Assembly: GCA_943787595.1 (NCBI GenBank)
Contig: CALSNA010000003.1
Span: 224,637 to 288,636, forward strand
Length of the DNA: 64,000 nt
From: an uncultured Pseudomonadales bacterium
Lineage (GTDB): Bacteria; Pseudomonadota; Gammaproteobacteria; Pseudomonadales; Balneatricaceae
Direction of reading: 5' to 3'
Of this stretch, positions 11,802 through 23,162 are shown in pieces; position 1 is the stretch's first letter, and every line of letters starts with the position of its first letter. A program made the position numbers and the translations under genes. The notes under the pieces were generated by a model. The model did no database searches. It was not told the origin of the DNA and saw only the letters and a list, made by a program, of their open reading frames with translations.

Positions 11802-12935
11802 TCACTTGCGATAGATGCACATATTAGTAATGAAACGGTCAAACAGAGGTGCTACATCACGCGGGCCAGGACTAGCCTCTGGATGTCCCTGAAAGCTAAA
11901 AGCCGGCTTATCAATTCGTTCAATACCTTGAAGAGAACCATCAAACAAAGATCGATGAGTTGCCCGCAGGTGCTGGGGCAGACTAGCCTCTACAACAGTG
12001 AAACTGTGATTTTGGCTGGTAATCATCACTGCAGCAGTGGCCAAATTCTGTACCGGATGGTTAGCACCGTGATGCCCAAATTTCATTTTTTCTGTCTGTG
12101 CGCCACTCGCCAAAGCTAGCAGTTGGTGGCCCAGGCAAATGCCAAATACTGGTAACTCTTTAGCCAGTATGGTTTGAATGGCTTCAATGGCATACGTGCA
12201 AGGCTCTGGATCGCCGGGGCCATTCGACAAAAATACCCCGTCAGTGTCAGGCAATAACACTTCACTTGCTGGAGTCTCAGCTGGCACTACAGTGAGCTGA
12301 CAGTTACGTTCTACCAACATCCGCAGGATGTTGTGCTTCACACCAAAATCATAAACTACGACCTTAAAAGGCTTCTGCAGTGTTGGACGGCTGTAGCCAA
12401 TTCCATGTCGCCAGACTGATTGTTGCCATTGATATGGCTTAGCAGTGCATACTTGCTTAGCAAGATCCACTCCCTTCAAACCGGGCAAACGTTTAGCAGC
12501 TGACAGTGCCTGAGCAAAACTAATATTATCGCCTGCTAAAATGCAGCCATTTTGTGCCCCTTTTTGACGCAGGATACGAGTTAATCGACGCGTATCAATA
12601 TTGGCAATGCCAACTGTATTATTCGCTTTAAGGTACTCACCTAGAGGTTGCTGATTACGCCAACTGCTGGCCAACAGGGCAGCTTCACGAATTACGAGCC
12701 CGGCAGCCCAAATTGAGGTAGATTCAGCATCTTCTTGATTAACGCCTGTATTACCGATGTGCGGGTGAGTTAATGTAACGATTTGGCGTGCGTAGGAAGG
12801 ATCTGTCAGAATTTCCTGATAACCTGTCATAGAGGTATTAAATACCACTTCACCACAAGCCTGACCCAATGCACCAATGGCTATTCCCTTGAATAGACTG
12901 CCATTTTCCAGGACCAATAGTGCGGGGGTAGTCAA
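11802..12935 (-). CDS. carA: carbamoyl-phosphate synthase small subunit
   Basis: CarA is the glutamine amidotransferase subunit that releases ammonia for CarB. The N-terminal domain has [15 protein letters not shown], typical of the family. The class I glutaminase domain has the oxyanion segment LSNGPGDP, the catalytic Cys in [11 protein letters not shown], and the His-Glu pair in [11 protein letters not shown]. At 377 residues it is full length. Its promoter should lie in 12936-13010, between the start and the dapB terminator; no PyrR- or ArgR-type site could be called with confidence. Confidence 0.97.
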   Translation of the reverse strand: MTTPALLVLENGSLFKGIAIGALGQACGEVVFNTSMTGYQEILTDPSYARQIVTLTHPHIGNTGVNQEDAESTSIWAAGLVIREAALLASSWRNQQPLGEYLKANNTVGIANIDTRRLTRILRQKGAQNGCILAGDNISFAQALSAAKRLPGLKGVDLAKQVCTAKPYQWQQSVWRHGIGYSRPTLQKPFKVVVYDFGVKHNILRMLVERNCQLTVVPAETPASEVLLPDTDGVFLSNGPGDPEPCTYAIEAIQTILAKELPVFGICLGHQLLALASGAQTEKMKFGHHGANHPVQNLATAAVMITSQNHSFTVVEASLPQHLRATHRSLFDGSLQGIERIDKPAFSFQGHPEASPGPRDVAPLFDRFITNMCIYRK

Positions 12936-13010
12936 GGCATATTCCTTAAATGATTGTCATTATGATGGGCCAACGCAGGGCTGGTGAAAAATCTGACACC
13001 ATCAGTTGTA

Positions 13011-13043
13011 AAAAAGCGAGATATGATTAATCATATCTCGCTT
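13011..13043 (-). terminator. rho-independent terminator after dapB
   Basis: Positions 13014-13043 are a perfect 30-base palindrome (AAGCGAGATATGATT and its complement). On the minus strand it is followed by a run of T (CTCGCTTTTTTAC). It lies about 130 bases past the dapB stop and before carA, so it would end dapB transcription and separate it from carAB. Confidence 0.75.
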
Positions 13044-13171
13044 AATCACATGACGATACTTTATTGTTTTGTCATGCTTGTTTATATAATAGTTACTTGA
13101 TTTTAGCAAGAAGGTATCTGCCTGTCCAGATGGCAATTTACTGCACTGAAAACCCCGGTTAACCTGAGCTG

Positions 13172-13984
<813 letters not shown>

Positions 13985-14150
13985 TTAACAACCTCACTAA
14001 ACTATAAACAGTCATTTTAAGTGTAGAATCAGACAGCATATTGAGTTTTCGTTACCTTGGCTAAGTATCAATATAGTGCCATAAATGCCAATTGAGCTGG
14101 ATAAAGGGTGTGTCCAGTTTTACTGGATTTTGACTGAAACCCCATATCTG

Positions 14151-15278
14151 CTATTCAAAGAAGCTCTTGACCCCTTCAAACCATGACGTTTTTTTAGGAG
14201 AATGATTATGCTTGGTGGCTTCCATGGAAGCCTGTAGATCACGCAATAAATCCTTTTGCTGTTTACTCAAATGCACCGGTGTTTCAACTGCTATCCGACA
14301 CAATAAATCACCTGCACCACCACCACGAACCTGCGAAACACCTCTGCCGCGAAGACGGAATACCTTACCACTTTGTGCGCCTTCGGGTATTTTCAGATTA
14401 ACCCGACCATCCAGAGTTGGCACTTCAATTTCTCCACCCAAGGCAGCGTCAGTAAAGCTTATGGGCACTTCACAGTATAAATGCTTGCCATCACGATTAA
14501 ATATCCGATGATCACGCACTGATACTTCCACATATAAATCACCGGTTGCACCACCGTGCGGACCAGACTCCCCCTCGCCACTGAGGCGAATTCGATCACC
14601 AATGTCTACGCCAGCCGGAATTTTGACTGACAGAGTCTTATGTTGCTTAACCCTGCCGTTGCCATGACATTTACCACAGGGATGACTGATCGTCTGACCT
14701 TTACCGCGACATTGAGGGCAAGTCTGTTGTACAGAAAAGAAGCCTTGTTGCATGCGTATCTGGCCAACCCCATTACAAGTTGCACAGTTTTTTAATTGAG
14801 TCCCCGGTTTAGCACCATTACCACCACACGTATTACAGCTAACCTGGATGGGAATACGGATTTCTTTCTGTATGCCACGTACAGCCTCTTCAAGGTCGAG
14901 TTCCATAGTGTAACGCAAATCAGAACCACGTTGAGCGTTGCTGCGACTACCTCCCGCAGAATTGCCACCAAAGATATCACCAAACATATCGCCAAAAACA
15001 TCACCGAATCCAGCGCCACTAAAACCACTCGAACCCGGTCCAGCATTGTTGGGATCGACGCCTGCATGACCATACTGATCGTAAGCCGCTCTTTTCTGGT
15101 TATCGGATAATATCTCATAGGCTTCATTAACTTCCTTGAAACTTTCTTCCGCCACTTTATCTTCTGGGTTACGATCCGGATGATATTTCATCGCCATCCG
15201 GCGGTAGGCTTTCTTGATTTCCTTTTCTGAGGTATCGCGGTCAACGCTCAGCACTTCATAATAATCGCGTTTTGACAT
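14151..15278 (-). CDS. dnaJ: chaperone DnaJ
   Basis: DnaJ delivers unfolded proteins to DnaK and stimulates its ATPase. The J domain at the N-terminus holds YHPDRNPED with the essential HPD. Next comes a Gly/Phe-rich linker (about residues 70-110), then four zinc-binding CxxCxGxG units beginning [24 protein letters not shown] and CGKCHGNG, then the two beta-barrel substrate domains. The ATG at 15278 is preceded by GGAAGGGAC and gives [10 protein letters not shown]; a GTG 18 bases upstream is less likely. It lies about 70 bases after dnaK and is probably transcribed with it. Confidence 0.97.
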   Translation of the reverse strand: MSKRDYYEVLSVDRDTSEKEIKKAYRRMAMKYHPDRNPEDKVAEESFKEVNEAYEILSDNQKRAAYDQYGHAGVDPNNAGPGSSGFSGAGFGDVFGDMFGDIFGGNSAGGSRSNAQRGSDLRYTMELDLEEAVRGIQKEIRIPIQVSCNTCGGNGAKPGTQLKNCATCNGVGQIRMQQGFFSVQQTCPQCRGKGQTISHPCGKCHGNGRVKQHKTLSVKIPAGVDIGDRIRLSGEGESGPHGGATGDLYVEVSVRDHRIFNRDGKHLYCEVPISFTDAALGGEIEVPTLDGRVNLKIPEGAQSGKVFRLRGRGVSQVRGGGAGDLLCRIAVETPVHLSKQQKDLLRDLQASMEATKHNHSPKKTSWFEGVKSFFE

Positions 15279-15350
15279 GTCCCTTCCAGTATTCACCGCA
15301 AATAGGAACGCGGAAATAAACCCGCGTTACAACTTAGTACATATACCAGC

Positions 15351-17282
15351 TTATTTCTTGTCCTTGTCCTTGTCTTTTACTTCCTCAAACTCGGCATCCA
15401 CTGCATCATCACCACCCTGATTTTTTCTATTATCAGCGCTGCTGTCATCCTGACCCTGGTCTTTTTGTTCAGCATACATCTTTTGAGCAATGCCGTTAGA
15501 GGCTTCAGTCAGTGCAGCTGTCTTAGCTTCAATATCTGCTTTATCATCTTTTTTCAACACATCTTCCAGAGCACTGATGGCCGCTTCAACCGCAGCTTTC
15601 TCAGTATCAGATGCTTTATCACCTGCTTCCTGTAACATTTTCTTGCTGGAATGTACCATGGCATCACCAGTGTTGCGTACTTGCACTAACTCCTCAAACT
15701 TCTGGTCTTCAGCAGCATTGGCCTCAGCATCGCGTACCATACTATCAATTTCTTCATCCGATAATCCGGAGGAAGCTTTGATGACGATAGATTGCTCTTT
15801 TCCGGTTGCTTTATCCTTGGCTGATACATTGAGGATGCCGTTAGAGTCGATATCAAAGCTGACCTCAATCTGCGGCATACCTCGAGGGGATGGTGGTATA
15901 TCAGCCAAATCAAATCGGCCCAGAGATTTGTTCTGGCTCACCTGCTTGCGCTCGCCCTGGCACACATGAATGGTTACCGCAGTCTGATTATCATCAGCAG
16001 TAGAAAACACCTGCGATTTTTTAGTCGGGATAGTAGTGTTTTTTTCAATCAAGGCAGTCATGACGCCACCCATGGTTTCAATGCCCAGTGTCAGTGGAGT
16101 TACATCCAGCAACAGGACATCCTTTACATCACCTGCCAATACCGCAGCCTGTATGGAAGCGCCAACGGCAACCGCTTCATCGGGATTAACGTCCTTACGC
16201 GGATCTTTACCAAAGAACTCGGATACCTTGGCTTGTACCAGTGGCATGCGGCTTTGACCACCCACCAGAATGATTTCATCAATATCACTAGTTTCTAGAT
16301 CTGCATCAGCCAGTGCCTGGGCACAGGGCTTGAGCGTACCTGCAATCAGGTCATCCACCAGAGATTCCAGCTTAGCCCGTGTTACTTTAACATTGAGGTG
16401 TTTAGGACCACTGGCGTCAGCGGTAATGTAAGGCAAGTTAACATCGGTTTGAACAGAACTGGATAGTTCAACCTTGGCTTTTTCAGCCGCTTCCTTAAGC
16501 CGTTGCAGAGCCAGCGGGTCATTTTTTAGGTCGATGCCAGAATCCTTCTTGAACTCCGTTACCAGGAGTTCAATCAGGCGTAAATCAAAATCTTCACCGC
16601 CAAGAAAGGTATCGCCGTTAGTAGCGAGAACTTCAAACTGATGTTCGCCATCCACATCAGCAATTTCAATAATGGAAATATCAAATGTGCCACCACCCAA
16701 GTCATAAACGGCGATGGTTGCATCACCCCGTTTTTTATCCATACCATAGGCCAAGGCAGCTGCAGTGGGCTCATTGATGATGCGTTTAACATCAAGCCCG
16801 GCGATACGGCCAGCATCCTTGGTAGCCTGACGTTGTGAATCATTAAAATAAGCTGGCACAGTAATTACCGCTGCATTGACGGTATCACCCAAATAGTCTT
16901 CTGCAGTTTTCTTCATCTTCTTGAGTATTTCAGCAGAAATCTGCGGTGGTGCCTTACTGTCTCCGTTGACATTAACCCAGGCATCACCATTATCGGCTGC
17001 TTCGATTTTATACGGCACCATAGTAATGTCTTTTTGTACTACATCGTCTTTGAATTTGCGACCAATTAAACGCTTGATAGCAAACAAGGTGTTTTGGGGA
17101 TTAGTGACTGCCTGTCGCTTAGCAGACTGACCCACCAAGATCTCACCGTCTTCAGTAAATGCTATAATTGACGGTGTAGTGCGGTCGCCTTCGGCATTCT
17201 CAATTACCTTAGGGTTGCCAGCGTCCATTACCGATACACACGAATTGGTGGTGCCTAGATCGATACCAATAATTTTACCCAT
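15351..17282 (-). CDS. dnaK: chaperone DnaK (Hsp70)
   Basis: DnaK is the main Hsp70, binding hydrophobic segments in an ATP-controlled cycle with DnaJ and GrpE. Signatures are [12 protein letters not shown] at the N-terminus, the second ATPase motif [14 protein letters not shown], the third [13 protein letters not shown], the substrate-binding domain after the [10 protein letters not shown] linker region, and an acidic lysine-rich tail. The start at 17282 is preceded by GGAG at 6 bases; an in-frame ATG 12 bases upstream lacks this spacing. A heat-shock promoter precedes it. Confidence 0.98.
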   Translation of the reverse strand: MGKIIGIDLGTTNSCVSVMDAGNPKVIENAEGDRTTPSIIAFTEDGEILVGQSAKRQAVTNPQNTLFAIKRLIGRKFKDDVVQKDITMVPYKIEAADNGDAWVNVNGDSKAPPQISAEILKKMKKTAEDYLGDTVNAAVITVPAYFNDSQRQATKDAGRIAGLDVKRIINEPTAAALAYGMDKKRGDATIAVYDLGGGTFDISIIEIADVDGEHQFEVLATNGDTFLGGEDFDLRLIELLVTEFKKDSGIDLKNDPLALQRLKEAAEKAKVELSSSVQTDVNLPYITADASGPKHLNVKVTRAKLESLVDDLIAGTLKPCAQALADADLETSDIDEIILVGGQSRMPLVQAKVSEFFGKDPRKDVNPDEAVAVGASIQAAVLAGDVKDVLLLDVTPLTLGIETMGGVMTALIEKNTTIPTKKSQVFSTADDNQTAVTIHVCQGERKQVSQNKSLGRFDLADIPPSPRGMPQIEVSFDIDSNGILNVSAKDKATGKEQSIVIKASSGLSDEEIDSMVRDAEANAAEDQKFEELVQVRNTGDAMVHSSKKMLQEAGDKASDTEKAAVEAAISALEDVLKKDDKADIEAKTAALTEASNGIAQKMYAEQKDQGQDDSSADNRKNQGGDDAVDAEFEEVKDKDKDKK

Positions 17283-17402
17283 GATTAACTCCAAACTATA
17301 TGTTAGCTGCTTTTGCGAGCCAAATTAATACTGCGTCCAGCTGGGCAGTTTTATGGCCCTGCGGACTTTGTTATGTAAGCATAGTGCCTGTTTCTTAAAG
17401 CT

Positions 17403-17432
17403 TTATGTGGGGTTGTCTGACTGAGATTCAAG
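17403..17432 (-). promoter_or_regulatory. predicted sigma-32 promoter of dnaK
   Basis: On the minus strand CTTGAA is followed after 14 bases by CCCCACATAA, close to the known sigma-32 consensus CTTGAA-N13/14-CCCCATnT. It lies about 120 bases upstream of the dnaK start, just past the grpE stop, so dnaKJ could be induced separately from grpE. The match was read directly; the function is inferred from the E. coli-type consensus. Confidence 0.7.
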
Positions 17433-17448
17433 CAGTCTCAATAAAAAA

Positions 17449-18042
17449 CTATGACTTGGAAACAATGACCATGGCCGGACGCACTAATCTACCGTTAAGG
17501 CTATAGCCTTTATGCATCACTTCGACCACAGTATTTGGCTCCATATTCGGGTTAGCGATCATGGTGATAGCTTCATGCATGTTTGGGTCAAACGGTTGTC
17601 CCAGTGGATCAATTTCTGCTACGTTAAATTTGGCCAGGTTATCCACCAGCATTTTCTGGGTCATTTCCACCCCTTCACGCATTGCTTCAACAGTAGCATT
17701 ATTGTTATCGCAGGCGCTGATGGCACGACCCAAGTTATCCAGTACTGGCAACAGTTCGTTAACCAGTTTCTCTTGACCAAACTTGTGGGCTTTAGCGACA
17801 TTTTGTTCAGCTCGGCGGCGAATGTTGATTACTTCAGCCTGAGCACGCACGGTTTCGTCTTGGGCTGTCTGTAAATGTTCTCGAACTTCTTTTATTTCTG
17901 CCTGTAGGGTACTTACGGAAACCTCAGTTGTTTCCGTATCAGTCACAACAGCTTCGTCAGCAGCAGTTGCAGTTGTTTCTGTTGCTGTAGCATCCTGTGC
18001 CAACTCAGCTGTGTCCTTAGTCGATTGTGTTTGCTTGTTCAT
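17449..18042 (-). CDS. grpE: nucleotide exchange factor GrpE
   Basis: GrpE is the ADP/ATP exchange factor for DnaK and acts as a dimer. The 197 residues have a long, Thr/Glu-rich disordered N-terminus, a coiled-coil helix (about 50-110) with RRRAEQNVAKAHKFGQEK, then LLPVLDNLGRAI and the C-terminal beta domain signature GYSLNGRLVRPAMV. The ATG at 18042 has GGAG 7 bases upstream; a longer upstream ORF would run into the promoter. It heads the heat-shock cluster. Confidence 0.95.
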   Translation of the reverse strand: MNKQTQSTKDTAELAQDATATETTATAADEAVVTDTETTEVSVSTLQAEIKEVREHLQTAQDETVRAQAEVINIRRRAEQNVAKAHKFGQEKLVNELLPVLDNLGRAISACDNNNATVEAMREGVEMTQKMLVDNLAKFNVAEIDPLGQPFDPNMHEAITMIANPNMEPNTVVEVMHKGYSLNGRLVRPAMVIVSKS

Positions 18043-18092
18043 CAGAGTCTCCGTTGCTGTTCCAACGACGCCGCAAAGCGCCAAGGTGAATT

Positions 18093-18122
18093 CTATATGG
18101 GGCCACCAATCAAGGATTCAAG
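18093..18122 (-). promoter_or_regulatory. predicted sigma-32 promoter of grpE
   Basis: The minus strand reads CTTGAA, 14 bases, then CCCCATATAG, a near-perfect match to the sigma-32 consensus. The expected transcription start is about 40-45 bases before the grpE ATG. The neighbouring sequence to the right is transposase debris, so this promoter marks the edge of the conserved block. Confidence 0.85.
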
Positions 18123-18249
18123 AAATAAATGTGAAGACCTTAATTGCCACGTCTTTCATTTACGTTTTCAGGCATCTCAAGCACACAATCCTGGCAGTAA
18201 GCAACTTACTCGTTGCCACTCTGGCTTTACCATTTGCCATTCACCAAAA

Positions 18250-18640
18250 ACCAGAGCATAGTCAACTGCTTAAATTCAATGGCGAAATCAAGCCCATGCG
18301 CCCTTTCTTAGCAGCATCAATGTCGATATACAAAGCGGCATACTTAACCCAGTAGATTGGACAGGGTGGATAGTACGTTACGACAAACGTGGTGCCATCC
18401 ACCCTTGAGAGACTATATAGAATCCAGGTTAACCGCCAATATCAGCTAACACCTTTACCTGCACTTTTGTTGCCAAACCAAAACATCAGCATAAGCTGGG
18501 AACTTTACCTGCCAAAAAAATACGCAAATAACAGTGGGATGGAATAATTTTACGGTTATCGGCCAGCTTCTGTAAAAAATAACAGAGGAAATCTTTGTTG
18601 TTTTTACAGAATCTGGCGTTTTTATTGTAGTCGGTGCCTG
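18250..18640 (+). pseudogene. 3' remnant of RAYT transposase (copy A)
   Basis: From CAACTGCTTAAATTCAATGGC at 18260 the sequence follows the last third of the transposase at 41979-43239, including the downstream flank and a degraded right end near GTGCCTGTC at 18636. Many substitutions and small deletions break the frame (for example GTAGATTGGACAGGGTGG matches the intact copy, but stops surround it). Only the C-terminal part is left, abutting the grpE promoter region. It is an old, inactive copy. Confidence 0.7.
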
Positions 18641-18840
18641 TCGTCGTTATCACTTATCAAAATCTAACTCTTTTGAATATTTATTTCTTGCTTACATCAA
18701 ATTACCTCAATTAACACAAAGTATGCTTAACAGGGGTATTTATGTCTTTTAGACTGTTTTATTGTTGGTAATCTAATTTGATATCCAATCTCAGGCAGTC
18801 TAAGATGGTAAACAAACAAGATTACTGAGGAGAAAATAAA

Positions 18841-19629
18841 GTGCAATTCATAGGTATCAGGAAAGCTGTGTTGGCACTGTTGTTATGTATGTCAATGATT
18901 CCGGTAAGCAATGCGCGTGAGTGTAATGATAGCGCAGCCAGGGCGAAAGTCGTCATGGCTGCCATCAGTGATTTGATGGCTGTTGGATCTCGAAATGCAC
19001 TTTTGGATAATTACATAATCCAGCGATTGAATATTACAGGTGTAAAGTCCGCAGATGATATAAGAAAAATATTGGATAGCGACAGGCGTTTTGAACTGTT
19101 CATCGATTGTTTACTAACTTTAACTGATGCTGACATCCCACCTGTTTTTCAGTACATCGCAGCACGGGAGCGTACTGCAGATGTCATTAGGAGAGAGGTA
19201 GGCCGCTTTGTAAAATTTGCGAAGTTTAAACAAGCATGGATTGGCCCACCGGTTCAGCCTGTTTACCCATCGGTGCTGGGTAGTGCGGCTGAAGACCTGA
19301 GTCATTTAATAGAAGGAGCATTGAGGGCAGGTATATTTACTTGGAGCGAACAATCTGTAGCTTCAGGAAATTATGGCCTTAATGCGGAGATTACCTTCAA
19401 ATATGGAATTCCGGTGGGGTTACCGGGAGCATTTCCCAAGATAACCATCCCAGATACCGTGCGCATTCACCGCCACGGGGAAGTGGTGCATTTTAAACCC
19501 AATGCCCATGAACGCTACCCTACCACACAATCGTTAAACGTATACATAAGAGACACGACGAGGGAAATACAATCACGTAATGCAAAAAAACAGAATAAGG
19601 TGACCGATTGGCTCCGCTATACGCCCTAA
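18841..19629 (+). CDS. exported protein of unknown function
   Basis: I do not recognise this 262-residue protein. It starts at GTG with GAGGAG 8 bases upstream. Residues 1-25 look like a signal peptide (IRKAVLALLLCMSMIPVSNA followed by RE), so it is probably periplasmic or secreted. Two Cys remain after cleavage, at the new N-terminus (ECND) and in FIDCLLTL. The middle is helical and charged; the C-terminal part has an aromatic/Gly segment (FKYGIPVGLPGAFP) and a basic tail. It is an isolated intact gene within debris, which argues that it is under selection. Confidence 0.7.
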   Translation: MQFIGIRKAVLALLLCMSMIPVSNARECNDSAARAKVVMAAISDLMAVGSRNALLDNYIIQRLNITGVKSADDIRKILDSDRRFELFIDCLLTLTDADIPPVFQYIAARERTADVIRREVGRFVKFAKFKQAWIGPPVQPVYPSVLGSAAEDLSHLIEGALRAGIFTWSEQSVASGNYGLNAEITFKYGIPVGLPGAFPKITIPDTVRIHRHGEVVHFKPNAHERYPTTQSLNVYIRDTTREIQSRNAKKQNKVTDWLRYTP

Positions 19630-19704
19630 TAGAACATGATCGGCTGATAAAATATAAATGTGGGAAAAACATGTACACCTGATGTGAAGGAGAAGAACGG
19701 AAAA

Positions 19705-19786
19705 GGCACCTATAAATGTGCCGGGGCGAGGCAAACATCCTCACCCATACCGAAAGGCGGACTGGTGAGGGCCGCCTTCATTGTTT
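19705..19786 (+). ncRNA. structured RNA / attenuator-like element
   Basis: Four possible helices lie in a row. One is GGCAC/GTGCC (19705-19722). A second is GGGGCGAGG/CCTCACCC (19723-19746). A third is CCTCACC/GGTGAGG (19739-19770) enclosing CC-GAAA-GG. The fourth is AAGGCGG/CCGCCTT (19754-19778), followed by TTCATTGTTTTT. The third helix excludes both the second and the fourth, the usual logic of an attenuator or riboswitch. It may simply be the terminator of the upstream gene. No known riboswitch class was recognised. Confidence 0.4.
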
Positions 19787-19841
19787 TTAGCACATTCCGT
19801 TTTTGTGCTCCATAAAAAAATAGCCTCCAGTGTTTTCAAGT

Positions 19842-20510
19842 GGGACAGGCATCTACTTTTTTATCATCAGCTATAATACCTAAAAGCAAATCAACGCCAA
19901 AAGGAATTAGCGATGACCAGAGCCATAAAATACCTTGTCTGTATTGAGGAAACCCCTTACCACCATATCACTTCATGCTGTGTGCGGCGCTCTTCTTTAT
20001 GTGGTTATGATAATCAAAGCAGCCATGACTACGAACACTGCTGTGGCTGGATTGAAGAACATATACACATATTAAGCTCTATCTCTGCCATTGAATTCGC
20101 ACCTATGCCATCACCAGATCTTTCAAGGCCAATTGGTGATACAGATACACCTCTCTGGCCCAACTGAACACCGTCAAGGATACCATGTAAGTATGCCTTC
20201 GACACCCTAGTAACCTTGGATGGTTCATGAAATGCCTCAACGAAACCATTGCCAGAATGACCAATAAAGAGGATGCCTGCACAGATTACTTTTGGGAATT
20301 ATGCTATAAATCCCAGTGTTTAAAGACAGAACAAGCCCTTTTGTCCTGTATGGCTTATATGGATCTTAATCCAGTTAGAGCCAATATGGTCACCACCCCT
20401 GAAACCTCCGAGTATACAGTCATCAAGTAACGTATCGTCCCCTCTATGGATTTACCAGCCGCCATTCAACAATAACTGGAGCAGGGCCAATTTAGGCATG
20501 GCATATTGGC
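19842..20510 (+). pseudogene. decayed RAYT transposase (copy B)
   Basis: This copy begins with the element end GGACAGGCAT (19842-19851) and keeps the start region (MTRAIKYLVCIEETPYHHIT) nearly identical to the copy at 42048. The part carrying the His-x-His catalytic motif is replaced by unrelated reading after a frameshift and a deletion. The later segment MKCLNETIARMTNKEDACTDYF is in another frame. At the site where copy C has a TGA stop, this copy has TGC (Cys), showing the ancestral codon. Confidence 0.75.
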
Positions 20511-20569
20511 GATGATAATTTGTCATGGCACATATGCCGCAAAGATACTGTGTCAAAATCACCACTCCT

Positions 20570-21060
20570 GCGAGTTCAAATGAACTTTTCTGAGACTATC
20601 GTTGCTCAACAGGATTAAAGTCAGGGCAGTGAAGTACAAGCCATTCAAGCTCAAGGCCAGATTATTCAAGTGCTACAGCCATGTCCGTATGTTTAACAAA
20701 GCGGGCATGATCCATAAAGACAAAAGCAGTTGCGGGTCATACGGAAACCAGCCATTGGGTCAGCCATGGCATTGATCCACCCCTCAAATACCAATCCTTA
20801 ATACCATAGCCATCTTACCTATGGCAGAAATAACTGTGCGTCCACAGCTATTCCCGGGCACACCCACTGTCATCCACAATTACCATGATTTAACCTGCTA
20901 ATTCATAAGAGCTTATTCTGGTTTGCAAGTCTATGCAGACCTGCCCGTGTGCCTTTGGATATTTGGCGTTTTTTGTAGTGAATTACTAACCATTGTAGAC
21001 CATAACCCATAGCTCTTTCGGCTAAGCCTAATAGTTTAGATGGTTCCCATGAATACTGAT
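20570..21060 (-). pseudogene. IS630-family transposase remnant
   Basis: Translating the minus strand in pieces gives VDDSGCARE, then FMDHARFVKHTDMAVAL and finally LHCPDFNPVEQR. These resemble the D-E-S-G, D-N-x-x-x-H and S-P-D-x-N-P-x-E blocks of IS630-type DDE transposases. Several stops and frameshifts separate them, and no terminal repeats could be recognised. The family call rests on these degenerate blocks only. I see nothing supportable in 21061-21798. Confidence 0.45.
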
Positions 21061-21798
21061 AGGGGCAGTTCAAGGTCGTTGATGAATTGTTCCATATCCA
21101 GTTTAGCGTCTGGCTTATGGCAAGTCATACTCGGAGGCATTTTTACTTGCTAGTGAAACAGGGTACTTATGGGTACATTAAACTGCTGACTGGTAGGTTC
21201 AAGTGGCAGGCTAACCTTGTCTTTTGTGGAGGAATATTAGGGGTAGTATGCCATGCTACAGATCATGGCCTGCGATAAACCTGTATTTTGATCAAGAATC
21301 ACAACATACCCGTCACCAAATAAATAAATCACTCAACATCCAGCCGAAGATAAGTAGCCAGGTTAGGAGTATCTGTGACACTGTGTAAAATACTCTGCTG
21401 TGCAGTTAACAACCGCGTTCCGGCCAAATCGTTATGGGCATGTTTGCAATGGGTTTATCTCATGCAGCTCTGTGCCCCCGAACGGCCTCTGCTGTAGCTT
21501 AGCAAGGAATGCTATCTATCGTATGTTGGCTTTCAATTCGTTAGGAAAGATTTGACCTGGTGAATAGTTCGCGATGTTAAAAATAGTAAACAACTGCAAA
21601 CTGAAAGCTTTCTCCGGATTGGCCTAAGATAAAAGATGGGTTAGCATCATATCATTCACCTGCCCATCCAAAGTACAAATTCAGGTTAGGGCAGTCCACA
21701 TCACCCACATTGCAGGTGGTATCTGGAGGGTATTCTGAGATCAATAGGCAGCTTAATCGTGTATCAAACGAGACCAAATAAATTACAAAAAAATTGCA

Positions 21799-22293
21799 TT
21801 GGAAAATAAAATTTCTGACTCAGAAGAAAATAAAGATATCACTAACAGCACACTTTCACTACGCGTTGCTTTGGCCATTTTTTCTGCTATAGCTTTTCAG
21901 TTGTTTGGAGTAGTGTGGTATTTCTCTAAACTGGATTCCCGTGTCACCGCAATTGAAAGTGACGTGTATAAGCATCTTCAAATTGAAATTGGAGGATTGA
22001 ATTACGAAGCTATTGGATCACGATTCATGACACTCGAAATGAGTTTTACAACCCTAGAAGAGGATTTTAAAGGACTAAGGGGACGAATCGACAGTGAAGG
22101 CACAAAATATACTAAAATCAAAACAGAATTTAATGCCCTAAGAGATCGAATTTATAATGGTAAAGGCCGCAACAATGACGATGTGCTGATTATAAAAAAA
22201 GATATTGAAATGATAAATTATAAACTGAAAAGTTTCATACAAAAAAGTCAGCAATCCGAGATACTATACAATGATCATCGGTATAATTTGTGA
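21799..22293 (+). CDS. small membrane-anchored coiled-coil protein
   Basis: The 164 residues are not recognised. A charged N-terminus is followed by one membrane helix (about 23-43, LRVALAIFSAIAFQLFGVVW), then a long polar helical region with regular hydrophobic spacing, compatible with a coiled coil on one side of the membrane. The only available start in frame is TTG with no strong ribosome binding site, so the 5' end is uncertain. It lies in a decayed region and could be a phage or defence leftover. Confidence 0.5.
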   Translation: MENKISDSEENKDITNSTLSLRVALAIFSAIAFQLFGVVWYFSKLDSRVTAIESDVYKHLQIEIGGLNYEAIGSRFMTLEMSFTTLEEDFKGLRGRIDSEGTKYTKIKTEFNALRDRIYNGKGRNNDDVLIIKKDIEMINYKLKSFIQKSQQSEILYNDHRYNL

Positions 22294-22635
22294 TGTATTG
22301 TTGTAATTAATTCAATTAATTGCTCTGTAATTTAAGCATGGAGGGAGAGTGTCGTCGTGTGGGCATAATACATTCCAATGTAGTAGTTCAGACCCGATCT
22401 GACCGTCACCAGTTTTTTTGGGTGTATTGTCAGATTAGATCTGGTCTAGACTCCTCTCAAACCAGTTCAGCTTACCATCGAGCGAAGTATCTGTTGGTGT
22501 TCTGTCATTGTTGTCGTAATCGATCCAGCCGCCCAGATCTTTTTAGATTTTGCAAAATTTTGCAAAAAAAATTTACATTTCCATAAATTGTTACAACCTC
22601 TGTAAGGTGGGTTTATTTTCTAACAACGTGTTATT
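22294..22635. other. intergenic, no gene seen
   Basis: No coding frame, RNA gene or clear repeat could be supported here. A short AT-rich run with TTTGCAAAATTTTGCAAAAAAAA (broken copies of TTTTGCAAAA) lies at about 22550-22570, ahead of the toxin-antitoxin remnant. Confidence 0.4.
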
Positions 22636-22872
22636 GTAAATACTACATCTATAGGCGTTTCCGTTAACATTCCCGTAGAGCTAGGAAAAATGCTAGACAA
22701 AGTTTCACGGGCTGAGGAAAGGTCTAAAAACTACTACATCAAAAAAGAGTTAGAGTAATTATTGAGGGATAAGCTTGAAGATTATGAAGAAGCCAAACAA
22801 GCTCATGATGCTTTTATAGCATCGGGTGAAAAAAGTGTTCCTTTTGAAGAAGTTTTTAGACACGTAAAATAG
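22636..22872 (+). pseudogene. decayed RelB-type antitoxin
   Basis: One frame reads SVNIPVELGKMLDKVSRAEE, then RSKNYYIKKELE, a TAA stop, LLRDKLEDYEEAKQAHDAF and PFEEVFRHVK. This is the layout of ribbon-helix-helix antitoxins of the RelB type: an IP-x-E-L strand, an R-S-x-x-Y-I helix, an L-E-D-Y-x-x-A segment and a final E-E-V motif. The expected ATG has become GTA at 22636, and one in-frame stop interrupts the DNA-binding part. The toxin remnant follows immediately. Confidence 0.7.
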
Positions 22873-23162
22873 CTAATATAACGTGGACGTTTGAATTTTC
22901 AAAGAAAACTGAAAAGTAGTTTCAAAAGCTTGATGATAAAATATAGTCAAGAATAAACAAGGCTGTTTTTGAAAGTCTGGTAATCAATCCAAAATTAGCC
23001 CTTATCCCTCTAACTGGCGATAAATGAGGGTTTTATAAATTTAGGGTATGGGATTATAAGCTCTTGTGCTCAAGAGACGACGAAAAGCTTCATGTTTTAG
23101 TTGTGAAAGTTAAACATAGATGGGAAGTTTATAGAGGACAAAGCAAATACACGTATTTGTAA
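22872..23162 (+). pseudogene. decayed RelE-type toxin
   Basis: The frame reads ITWTFEFSKKTEK, stop, FQKLDDKI, stop, then SRINKAVFES and NPKLALIPLTGDK, stop, GFYKFRVWDYKLLC and LVVKVKHRWEVYRG. This matches RelE-type mRNA interferases from end to end (W-x-I-E-F-S, L-D, L-x-G-x-x-x-G-x-x-R-x-R-x-G-D-Y-R, H-R-x-x-V-Y). Three stops (TAG, TAG, TGA) kill it. It overlaps the antitoxin stop, the usual operon arrangement. Confidence 0.72.

Noticed and set aside
19705..19786. A c-di-GMP (GEMM) riboswitch, because of GGCAAAC and a GAAA loop
   Set aside because: The other conserved GEMM segments are missing.
22320..22586. Plus-strand 88-residue ORF rich in Cys/Arg/Ser
   Set aside because: No start signal, odd composition and no recognisable motif; treated as chance.
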